A stretch of DNA of 7,384 bases, taken from positions 1 to 7,384 of the forward strand of contig CAZNDN010000177.1 in NCBI GenBank assembly GCA_964571815.1, read 5' to 3'. The translations under genes and the position numbers were made by a program. Below, one piece after another: positions 1-5,333 of this stretch. The notes under the pieces were generated by a model. That model worked only from the letters and a program-made list of their open reading frames with translations, was not told where the DNA came from and ran no database searches. This DNA is from CAZNDN01 sp964571815 (GTDB taxonomy: Bacteria > Fibrobacterota > Chitinivibrionia > Chitinivibrionales > WJKA01). How positions within the stretch are numbered: position 1 is the first letter of the stretch; each line of letters starts with the position of its first letter.

Positions 1-387
1 GCCGAGTTTGTTTCCATTCCCGATCACGTTCTTACGCCCACACTTGCCGACATCTATTACCAGCAGGGCCAGAAGGAACTGGCCGTTCGCATCTACCGAC
101 GGCTCATCGCGAAGAACCCCGACAATGAGAAACTCAGGGATCGGCTGGAGCAGGTGGAGCGTGAAGAAGAACCGCCCTCGGCGGGCGCGCCGCAGGAGCA
201 TGTCGCAGCGCCGGGCGGGGGGGGGGCCGCGGACAAACCTTCCTCTCCACGTCGGCGCCGGGCGTCAAGTCGATCCGGGAAACGCTCGCAGGCGGCCAAG
301 CCTCTCAAAGGAGTGAGGATAACGAAGAAGTATCGGGAGAAGTACCGCAAGCGGAAGTCTCACAAGCGTGGTCTTCCGTTGAAATAG
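1..387 (+). CDS. TPR-containing protein, C-terminal part (5' truncated by window)
   Basis: The frame is open from the first base to a TAG at 385-387, giving the last 128 residues of a protein whose start lies outside the window. Residues about 12-45 (TPTLADIYYQQGQKELAVRI onward, through IYRRLIAKNPDN) have the spacing of a tetratricopeptide repeat: a small residue after the first helix, a Q-G turn, A-x-x-I-Y, then N-P-D-N. After a charged helix to about residue 57 comes a Pro/Gly/Ala hinge containing a run of ten G bases (217-226), and then a strongly basic tail (about residues 82-128, ending KYRKRKSHKRGLPLK). TPR proteins are scaffolds for protein-protein contacts. Nothing here identifies the partner, and the basic tail could bind nucleic acid or acidic lipid, which is inference. 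It ends 54 nt before the peptidase gene. The TPR call is fairly firm. The exact tail depends on the G-run length being correct. Confidence 0.7.
   Translation, partial: AEFVSIPDHVLTPTLADIYYQQGQKELAVRIYRRLIAKNPDNEKLRDRLEQVEREEEPPSAGAPQEHVAAPGGGGAADKPSSPRRRRASSRSGKRSQAAKPLKGVRITKKYREKYRKRKSHKRGLPLK
217..226 (+). repeat. Homopolymer run of 10 G inside a coding region
   Basis: Ten consecutive G bases follow GGGC in the hinge of the TPR protein. In the given sequence they encode glycines and the frame continues to the stop at 385. One base fewer would shift reading to a frame ending at about 316. One base more would enter a frame that stays open far into the next gene. Such tracts are prone to slippage and also to sequencing error. 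Confidence 0.8.
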
Positions 388-441
388 CTCGTAGTGTTTC
401 TTCGGTGAAAGTCCGGATTCCGGAGGTTCGGAGAGGGTGTT

Positions 442-1518
442 GTGAGGGCAACGACCAGAGAGGGACATCTGAGATCTCTGATGCGGAGGCAAGGATGCGG
501 GCACGTGCTCATCTCCGATCCCGTGAGCGTCGCGTACTACAGCGGATTCCGTGCCTCACGGGTATACTTGCTGCTGTCGAGGCGAAAGAAGCTGCTATTC
601 ACCGACGGTCGTTATCGCGAGGCGGCGGGGAAGTTCTGCGCACGTCGGCCCGAATTCCGCTTTATCGAAATCGGGGAGAAGGCTCCCGAGACCGTGGTGT
701 CCTTCATTCCCGCGGGGAGCCGGGTCGGCGTGGAGAGCAACACCCTGTCGGTGGACCGCTTCGAGGCACTTCGTCGAGCGGGCGGATCGTTGCACTGGAC
801 GCGTCTGGGGAGCAGTGTTGTCGATATTGCATCAGTCAAGAACCCCGAAGAAATCGGCGCCATTCGGCGCGCGGCGCGTATCGGCGATCGCGCTTTCAAG
901 CGTTTCTGTTCCCGGCTCAGGCCGGGAATAACCGAGGTCGAGGCCGCGGCGGAGCTGGAGCGGTTGTGCCGCGAGCGCGGGGCGGAGGCGGTATCGTTCC
1001 CGACGATCGTGCTCTTCGGGCCCCGTTCGGCCCTTCCCCACGGATTTCCGGGCCGGCGGCGGCTCAAGAAGGGCGATTTTGTGCTGACCGATTTCGGGTG
1101 TGTCGTGAACGGCCTGTGCTCCGATATGACACGAACAAGAGTTTTCGGGAAGGCGGGCGAGAAGCAGCGGGAGATTTACGACACGGTCCTTCGAGCCCAG
1201 CGTACGGCCCGGCGGGCGGTGGGGCCGGGAATCAAAGCCTCCGCAGTTGACCGGAGTGCGCGGACAGTCATTGACGAGGCAGGCTACGGGGAGTTTTTTG
1301 TCCATGCCACCGGCCACGGAGTGGGAAGACGGGTGCATGAACGGCCACGGCTGTCGGACAACGACAGTACGGTGCTGGAGGCCGGAATGGTTATCACCAT
1401 AGAACCGGGCATATACGTACCGGGTGTGGGAGGAACGCGAATCGAGGACATGGTCCTGGTTACCGATACGGGATCTCAGTTGCTTACCCATTCGCCGCGT
1501 CGCGGAATCGAGACATAA
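442..1518 (+). CDS. M24-family metallopeptidase (Xaa-Pro dipeptidase/aminopeptidase-like)
   Basis: This is a 358-residue cytoplasmic enzyme predicted to hydrolyse the bond before proline in peptides with a two-metal centre. The N-terminal creatinase-like domain spans about residues 8-125, and the pita-bread catalytic domain about 135-355. All five expected metal ligands are visible: D217 (in VLTDFG), D228 (in CSDMTRT), H292 (in HATGHGVG), E321 (in TIEPGIY) and E335 (in TRIEDM). H288 and H299 match the extra active-site histidines of prolidase-type members, with the same 4- and 7-residue spacings as H350/H354/H361 of E. coli PepP. The start is GTG at 442, the first start codon after an in-frame stop at 406-408, with a purine-rich GAGAGG at 431-436. 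Length fits the short PepQ/YpdF-like class and not the longer E. coli PepP. Aminopeptidase versus dipeptidase cannot be decided here. The pilT-like gene follows after 2 nt, so the two are probably cotranscribed. Confidence 0.93.
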   Translation: MRATTREGHLRSLMRRQGCGHVLISDPVSVAYYSGFRASRVYLLLSRRKKLLFTDGRYREAAGKFCARRPEFRFIEIGEKAPETVVSFIPAGSRVGVESNTLSVDRFEALRRAGGSLHWTRLGSSVVDIASVKNPEEIGAIRRAARIGDRAFKRFCSRLRPGITEVEAAAELERLCRERGAEAVSFPTIVLFGPRSALPHGFPGRRRLKKGDFVLTDFGCVVNGLCSDMTRTRVFGKAGEKQREIYDTVLRAQRTARRAVGPGIKASAVDRSARTVIDEAGYGEFFVHATGHGVGRRVHERPRLSDNDSTVLEAGMVITIEPGIYVPGVGGTRIEDMVLVTDTGSQLLTHSPRRGIET

Positions 1519-1520
1519 CC

Positions 1521-2618
1521 ATGGTCGACACCAAGACACTGCTGAAGGCAATGATGGACAAGAACGCGTCGGACCTTCACCTGCGCGTGGGGGTGCCGCC
1601 GGTGTTCAGAATCGACGGCCCCCTTTTTCGGATCAACACCGAGCCGCTGAAACCGGAAGATCTACAGGCGGTCATGGGTGATCTCATGACGCGGGAGCAA
1701 ATCGAAGCCTATGAAAAGGAGCACGAGCTGGATTTTGCCCGCGGGATGGCCGGGTTGGGAAGATTTCGAGTGAATGCGTTCCGTCAGCGGGGGACTCCCG
1801 CACTGGCAATTCGGTCGATTCGAACCGCCGTGCCCGAATTCGATGAACTCAATATCCCGGCTGTCGTTCTGGACATTGCGATGCGCAAGCGGGGCCTCGT
1901 GCTGGTAACGGGTACGACGGGAAGCGGCAAGTCCACGTTGCTTGCATCGATGATCGATCACATCAATAAGAACTCCTCGGTCAACGTGATCACGATCGAA
2001 GACCCAATCGAATTCCTACATCGGGATATCAAGAGCATTGTCGTGCAGCGGGAGATCGGCGCCGACACCAATGATTTCCCCACGGCGCTTCGCTCCTGCT
2101 TTCGCCAGGATCCCGACGTTATTCTGATCGGTGAGATCCGCGATCATATCACGATGGAGATAGCTCTCAGCGCCGCCGACACGGGGCACCTTGTCATGAG
2201 CACGCTGCACACCATGAATGCCGTGGAAACGATCTCCCGCGTGGTCTCGTTCTTCCCTCCGCATCAGCACGATCAAATCCGGCTCGTTCTCTCCAGCGTT
2301 CTTGTTTCGATCATCTCGCTTCGTCTCCTTCCGCGCAAGAACGGTCGGGGCCGGGTCCCGGCGGCGGAGATCCTGATCAACAACGCGGCGATTGCCGAAT
2401 ACCTGCGGCAGCCCGAAAAGACGCATTCGATCATGTCCGCGGTTGCTGAAGGCTACACACAGTACGGTTCTCAGACATTCGATCAGTCGCTGCTGCAACT
2501 GTACAAGGATGAGCTTGTGTCGCTGCGGATGGCCAAGCAGAATGCGAACAATCCCGATGATTTCGAGTTGAAAATCAGGGGCGTTGAGGGAACGTCGGAT
2601 CGGAGCTGGATGGGATAG
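1521..2618 (+). CDS. pilT: Type IV pilus retraction ATPase, PilT family
   Basis: This 365-residue hexameric secretion ATPase is predicted to sit at the cytoplasmic base of a type IVa pilus and depolymerise pilin, driving retraction and twitching. The N-terminal PAS-like domain shows the family pattern ASDLHLRVGVPPVFRIDG and FRVNAFRQRG. The catalytic domain has Walker A GTTGSGKS (131-138), an Asp box with E160, D161 and E164 (TIEDPIE), Walker B IGEIRD with E205, and a His box with H223 and H230 (HLVMSTLHT). These lie within one residue of their positions in Pseudomonas PilT. The C-terminus has the SQTFDQSL and NPDDFELKIR blocks seen in PilT/PilU proteins, then about 12 extra residues ending SDRSWMG. 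There is no tetracysteine zinc motif like that of PilB. No clear Shine-Dalgarno precedes the ATG, so translation is probably coupled to the peptidase gene ending 2 nt upstream. PilU is the main alternative. No other pil genes are in the window. Confidence 0.95.
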   Translation: MVDTKTLLKAMMDKNASDLHLRVGVPPVFRIDGPLFRINTEPLKPEDLQAVMGDLMTREQIEAYEKEHELDFARGMAGLGRFRVNAFRQRGTPALAIRSIRTAVPEFDELNIPAVVLDIAMRKRGLVLVTGTTGSGKSTLLASMIDHINKNSSVNVITIEDPIEFLHRDIKSIVVQREIGADTNDFPTALRSCFRQDPDVILIGEIRDHITMEIALSAADTGHLVMSTLHTMNAVETISRVVSFFPPHQHDQIRLVLSSVLVSIISLRLLPRKNGRGRVPAAEILINNAAIAEYLRQPEKTHSIMSAVAEGYTQYGSQTFDQSLLQLYKDELVSLRMAKQNANNPDDFELKIRGVEGTSDRSWMG

Positions 2619-2655
2619 CCCGGGGGCAAGAGCACAAACTACTATCCTTATGAGC

Positions 2656-2662
2656 AAAGGAG
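2656..2662 (+). promoter_or_regulatory. Ribosome binding site for the FecR-domain gene
   Basis: AAAGGAG lies 8 nt before the ATG at 2671. It decides for that start over two other in-frame ATGs at 2584 and 2650, since 2584 would lie inside the end of pilT and the signal peptide begins right at 2671. Confidence 0.65.
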
Positions 2663-2670
2663 TATCGCAG

Positions 2671-3417
2671 ATGAATCTCGTCATGAACCACGTCGCTGTT
2701 TTCTGCATAATCGTATCGGTGGGTATCACCGAAGCGAGCGAGTCCGTTGCCCGGGTCACACGCGTAGAAGGAAAGGCGTCGCTCATGCGCACGGCATGGG
2801 AGGAGTGGCGGGAGCTGAGGCCCAATACGCCGCTTCGTGTCGGGGACCAGGTGTACACCCGCGAGGAGAGTTTCGTCGAGCTTCGCTACACCGGCGGCGA
2901 GATACTGCGCATGAACGAGAATTCCAAAATTACGATCAGGCATGCCGACGGCATGGCGACGAAGAATTACAACGGCGTGGGACAGATCTGGGTGAACATG
3001 AAGAAAGTCGCCTCCAAAGGCAATGAGTTCGAGGTTTCTTCTCCCACGGCCGTGGCAGCAATACGTGGGACCGTGTTCAAGATGGACACCCGTGAGGACT
3101 CCTCCACCGATGTGAGCGTCTATGACGGCAAGGTCGAAGTGGGTCCCTCGGACGAGCTGAAGAAGAAACAGGAGGAAGAGAAACAGAAGAAGCAATCACC
3201 ACCCCCGGGCGGTGTGACCGAAGTGCCCGGGCCCGAGGAAGTGCCGGGGCCCTACGAAGTACCGCTGGAGACGTGGCGTATGATTGTGTCGGGACAGATG
3301 ATATCGGTGCGCTCGGACGGCACATTTGCCCAGGAACAGTTCGATGTCGCGGCATCGGCCGAAGATGCATTCGTGAAGAAGAACATGGAGCTGGATGCGC
3401 AGATTGAGGAGCAGTAG
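2671..3417 (+). CDS. Secreted FecR-domain protein
   Basis: This is a 248-residue protein counted from ATG 2671. Residues 1 to about 22 (MNLVMNHVAVFCIIVSVGIT) form a hydrophobic export signal, though one poor in basic residues, so it could remain as a membrane anchor. Residues about 30-155 match a FecR domain: a beta-rich start (VTRVEGKASLMR), VGDQVYT, then the hallmark SSPTAVAAIRGTVFKMD at 123-139 and VSVYDGKVEVG. A Lys/Glu/Gln-rich linker (161-175) and PPPGG lead into a short repeat, EVPGPEEVPGPYEVP (184-198), encoded by imperfect 18-nt tandem units at 3220-3255. The last 50 residues (ETWRMIVSGQMISVRSDG onward) look like a separate small module. Unlike E. coli FecR there is no cytoplasmic anti-sigma N-terminus and no sigma-factor gene beside it, so a role as a classical sigma regulator is not supported. 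A cell-surface or periplasmic role is inferred. It lies 52 nt after pilT and may be in the same transcript. Confidence 0.85.
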   Translation: MNLVMNHVAVFCIIVSVGITEASESVARVTRVEGKASLMRTAWEEWRELRPNTPLRVGDQVYTREESFVELRYTGGEILRMNENSKITIRHADGMATKNYNGVGQIWVNMKKVASKGNEFEVSSPTAVAAIRGTVFKMDTREDSSTDVSVYDGKVEVGPSDELKKKQEEEKQKKQSPPPGGVTEVPGPEEVPGPYEVPLETWRMIVSGQMISVRSDGTFAQEQFDVAASAEDAFVKKNMELDAQIEEQ

Positions 3418-3420
3418 CGC

Positions 3421-3498
3421 TCAGGTAGTGCACAACGCTGTTTCAGCCTTTTCAATCCACTGCCGGGCAATGATTTTCCGATAGTTATCATCGGTCAT
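3421..3498 (-). pseudogene. Possible HEPN-domain protein remnant (N-terminal 25 codons)
   Basis: On the - strand an ATG (3498-3496) opens a 25-codon frame ending in TGA at 3423-3421, reading MTDDNYRKIIARQWIEKAET then ALCTT. GGAAGGA lies about 8 nt upstream of the ATG, a good ribosome binding site. The pattern x-x-W-I-E-K-A-E-x-x-L is what HEPN-domain proteins (antitoxin-paired or nucleotide-binding small helical proteins) often show in their first helix. The frame stops 3 bp from the end of the FecR gene, so if real this is the stump of a gene whose remainder was deleted or replaced. HEPN proteins are about 110-140 residues, so this could not be functional as such. Twenty-five residues are too few for certainty and chance resemblance is possible. 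Confidence 0.3.
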
Positions 3499-3538
3499 AC
3501 GGGTATTCCTTCCGTTCCACCCCCGGAAAGATCGAGCA

Positions 3539-3571
3539 CCCGGCTGCATGTTTGTCGCAACGTGCGCCGGG
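3539..3571. repeat. Strong imperfect inverted repeat / stem-loop
   Basis: The arms CCCGGC-t-GCATG-t-TTG (3539-3554) and CAA-CGTGC-GCCGGG (3558-3571) pair through 14 base pairs, one of them a T-G wobble, around a TCG triloop. Two single unpaired T bases (3545 and 3551) sit on the left arm only. No T-run follows on either side, so it is not a standard intrinsic terminator. It could be an RNA structure in the exbB leader, a protein-binding site or a dispersed palindromic element. Confidence 0.5.
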
Positions 3572-3659
3572 CACCGGATGCCCCACCCTTCGCTCCGCCG
3601 ACAGCAAATAACGTTTCCCGAAGAAGTATATTTTCGAGTTCAGATTCACGCCGGTGATT

Positions 3660-3679
3660 TCTCCGGAAAAGACCGGAGA
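3660..3679. repeat. Perfect 7-bp hairpin in the exbB leader
   Basis: TCTCCGG and CCGGAGA pair perfectly around the loop AAAAGA, 59 nt before the exbB start. The following bases (CTTCCACC) are not a T-tract, so a terminator is unlikely. It may be a leader RNA hairpin or an operator. Confidence 0.4.
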
Positions 3680-3738
3680 CTTCCACCATTTCGGATCATT
3701 ATGCAACCAGCTTTCCTTATGAACACAAAGGAGCACTC

Positions 3739-4371
3739 ATGGTTGAGACGATTGCCCGCAATTTCAACGCCGGCGGGCCGTTCATGTGGGTTATTCTCAT
3801 GGTGTTGGCGGTCGCCTGCGCCGTCGTTGTCGAGAGACTGATCTTCTACCTGATTGTGTGCCGGGGGAGTGCGGTCGACACGGTCGCGAGAATTGCCGCG
3901 GCGCTCAACCGGGACGATCGCAGCGGAGCGAAACGGCTTGTCGGGTCTCGCCGCGCGCCGGCAATGGTGCTGCTGAGGACGGCGCTGGAGCGCTACCACG
4001 ACGGTATGCCGGCCGGTGAGATCAGAGAAGCGGTCGAAGAGGCGGCGATCCGGGAGATGCCGCGCATGACCCAGCGGCTCAACTACCTCTCACTCTTCGC
4101 CAATATCGCCACGCTTCTGGGGCTGCTGGGCACCATAGCCGGACTTCAGGTCTCATTCACCTCACTGGCCTCGGTCGAGGCGACGAAAAAAGCGGCCATG
4201 CTCGCGCAGGGCATCTCCCAGGCAATGAACACGACCGCTTTCGGCCTTATCGTGGCCGTGCCCTGCATGGTATGCTACACCGTTCTCAGCAACATGCAGC
4301 GCGAGCAGGTCAAGGACCTCGACGAAGCCGTGGTGCGGCTGTTGAACTACCTCAAGAAAAAGCTCTCGTGA
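3739..4371 (+). CDS. exbB: ExbB/TolQ/MotA-family proton channel protein
   Basis: This 210-residue inner-membrane protein is predicted to form the pentameric pore that uses proton motive force to drive TonB. Three membrane segments are visible: about 14-38, 117-140 (containing LLGLLGTIAGLQVSF, 126-140) and 158-183 (containing MNTTAFGLIVAVP, 163-175). Segments 1 and 2 are joined by a long charged cytoplasmic loop typical of ExbB/TolQ. T132 and T166 align with the pore-lining T148 and T181 of E. coli ExbB. At the place of E. coli E176 there is Gln161 (GISQAMNTTAFG). The start has AAAGGAG a few bases upstream. The last four bases overlap the GTG of the next gene (GTGA at 4368-4371), so translation is probably coupled. 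TolQ is an alternative name, but the tonB and receptor genes downstream favour an Exb system. Confidence 0.93.
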   Translation: MVETIARNFNAGGPFMWVILMVLAVACAVVVERLIFYLIVCRGSAVDTVARIAAALNRDDRSGAKRLVGSRRAPAMVLLRTALERYHDGMPAGEIREAVEEAAIREMPRMTQRLNYLSLFANIATLLGLLGTIAGLQVSFTSLASVEATKKAAMLAQGISQAMNTTAFGLIVAVPCMVCYTVLSNMQREQVKDLDEAVVRLLNYLKKKLS

Positions 4372-4859
4372 ACTTTCCGTCGTTCATGCACGCCGCGGGT
4401 GCGCCGTCGGACGTTGCCGAAACGCCCGATATCGATGTGACACCCGTGATGAATATGTTTGTCATATTGATTCCGTTCCTGGTATCCATGGCGGTATTTA
4501 CACAGCTTTCGATCCTTGAGTTGTCGCTTCCTCCGAATGTGGGGGCGGGGCTGGACGATTCGGGAGGGAAACCGAAGCTGAAGCTTACAGTAGTTCTCAA
4601 GCAGCGATACCTGGCGATCACGCATGGAGCTTCCATGCTGGACTCCATACCCCGGGAGGACGGCGACGAATACGACCTGCTCAGGGAGCGGCTGGTCCTC
4701 CGCAGGGAAGGGGTGGAAATAAAGGACCAGGTCATTGTGGCTGTCGGCGACGAGGTGCCCATGGGGGTAGTAGTGCGTGTAATGGACCGGTGCAGGGAAG
4801 CCGGTTTTGACAAGACCGCCCTTTCGAGCACCGCGAAAGCGAAAGGAGGAGGATCCTGA
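4368..4859 (+). CDS. exbD: ExbD-like protein 1, with Asn in place of the transmembrane Asp
   Basis: This 163-residue ExbD/TolR-family protein has a short cytoplasmic N-terminus, one membrane helix (about 27-46) and a periplasmic domain. DIDVTPVMNMFVIL (21-34) aligns without gaps to E. coli ExbD DINVTPFIDVMLVL. The essential proton-carrying Asp25 of E. coli corresponds here to Asn29 (AAT at 4452-4454). The periplasmic part ends with the family's usual pattern, a predicted strand (DQVIVAVGDEVPMG) followed by a helix (VVRVMDRCREAGFDKTALS). The start chosen is GTG 4368, which overlaps the exbB stop. ATG 4386 is the alternative and would shorten the protein by 6 residues. The frame is intact and the rest of the domain well kept, so it looks functional and not decayed. 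By analogy it would pair with the next gene product, which retains the Asp. Confidence 0.88.
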   Translation: MNFPSFMHAAGAPSDVAETPDIDVTPVMNMFVILIPFLVSMAVFTQLSILELSLPPNVGAGLDDSGGKPKLKLTVVLKQRYLAITHGASMLDSIPREDGDEYDLLRERLVLRREGVEIKDQVIVAVGDEVPMGVVVRVMDRCREAGFDKTALSSTAKAKGGGS

Positions 4860-5329
4860 TGCGCATCGGTCTTGCCTCCGGGTCCCGAAGTGGAGCGGGC
4901 GATTCCGGGACCTTTCGACCCCAGCTCACTTCGCTTATCGATGTCATGACCATTCTCCTGGTATTTCTTATCAAGAGTTTCTCGGTCGAAGGCAATATCG
5001 TGACTCCGTCGCCCGATCTTACCCTGCCGCTTTCCAGCTCCCGCATGCCGGCCAGGCCGGCCTACACGGTGGAGATCACCAGGGATGCCGTGATCGCCGA
5101 AGGCAGGGTGGTTGCGGACAACGATGTGTTGGCGAGGAGCGATTCCCTGATGATACCACGGCTGCACGAATGGATGCGCGGTACGCGGCCCGAGGGCGAT
5201 ACGACCGCGCGGGAAGTAATGATCCAGTCGGATCACCGCGTGCGGTTCGATGTAGTGAAGCGGGTGATGTACACCTGCAGCAAGGCGGGATTCTCCGATT
5301 TTGTCGTGCTGGTAGTCGAGGAAGAGTGA
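4859..5329 (+). CDS. exbD: ExbD-like protein 2, with the conserved transmembrane Asp
   Basis: This is a second ExbD/TolR-family protein of 156 residues. A cytoplasmic N-terminus of about 22 residues leads into FRPQLTSLIDVMTILLVFLI (19-38), where D28 (GAT at 4940-4942) matches the proton-carrying Asp25 of E. coli ExbD. The periplasmic domain includes AYTVEITRDAVIAEGRVV and ends with the usual final strand-helix-strand (VMIQSDHRVRFDVVKRVMYT, then AGFSDFVVLVVEE). An excellent ribosome binding site, AAAGGAGG, sits just before the ATG, whose A is also the last base of the exbD1 stop (TGATG). The two ExbD proteins differ strongly outside the core, so they are ancient paralogues, not a recent duplication. 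This copy probably supplies the protonatable residue of the motor. Confidence 0.92.
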   Translation: MRIGLASGSRSGAGDSGTFRPQLTSLIDVMTILLVFLIKSFSVEGNIVTPSPDLTLPLSSSRMPARPAYTVEITRDAVIAEGRVVADNDVLARSDSLMIPRLHEWMRGTRPEGDTTAREVMIQSDHRVRFDVVKRVMYTCSKAGFSDFVVLVVEEE

Positions 5330-5333
5330 TCGA

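Larger units (their letters stand above)
3418..3738. other. Intergenic region with inverted repeats, upstream of the exbB operon
   Basis: These 321 bases contain no + strand gene that I can support. They hold a short HEPN-like - strand ORF (3421-3498), a 14-pair bulged stem-loop (3539-3571), an overlapping small palindrome GGGCACCGGATGCCC (3569-3583) and a 7-pair hairpin (3660-3679). TATATT at 3627-3632 resembles a -10 box for the exbB operon, but no convincing -35 box lies 16-18 nt upstream, so no promoter is called. The region is slightly more AT-rich near 3595-3640 and 3680-3735. AAAGGAG at 3728-3734 is the exbB ribosome binding site. Confidence 0.6.

Noticed and set aside
405..1250. Long + strand ORF in another frame over the peptidase gene
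   Set aside because: It is Arg/Gly-rich shadow sequence. The overlapping frame has all five M24 metal ligands.
2016..2858. Long - strand ORF opposite pilT
   Set aside because: It is a shadow of a GC-rich gene. The + strand frame carries complete Walker A, Walker B, Asp and His boxes.
3418..3450. Intrinsic terminator after the FecR gene
   Set aside because: Only a 4-bp AGCG/CGCT pairing is possible and no T-tract follows.
3539..3571. Integron attC-like site, because bulges are on one arm only
   Set aside because: The flanks lack the RYYYAAC/GTTRRRY core sites, and no integrase or cassette is present.
3604..3632. Sigma-70 type promoter with TATATT as -10
   Set aside because: The hexamer at the proper distance upstream (near GCAAAT) does not resemble TTGACA, so only the -10-like box was noted.
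3488..3736. 82-codon - strand ORF in the intergenic gap
   Set aside because: No recognisable domain, and its end overlaps the ribosome binding site and start of the HEPN-like frame. Its length is expected by chance.
4368..4859. exbD1 as a decaying pseudogene
   Set aside because: The frame is intact, it is coupled to its neighbours, and the fold-defining regions are kept. Only the Asp site differs.
4352..5236. Long - strand ORF opposite both exbD genes
   Set aside because: It spans two well-recognised + strand genes with overlapping stop/start signals and has low-complexity Ser/Arg content.
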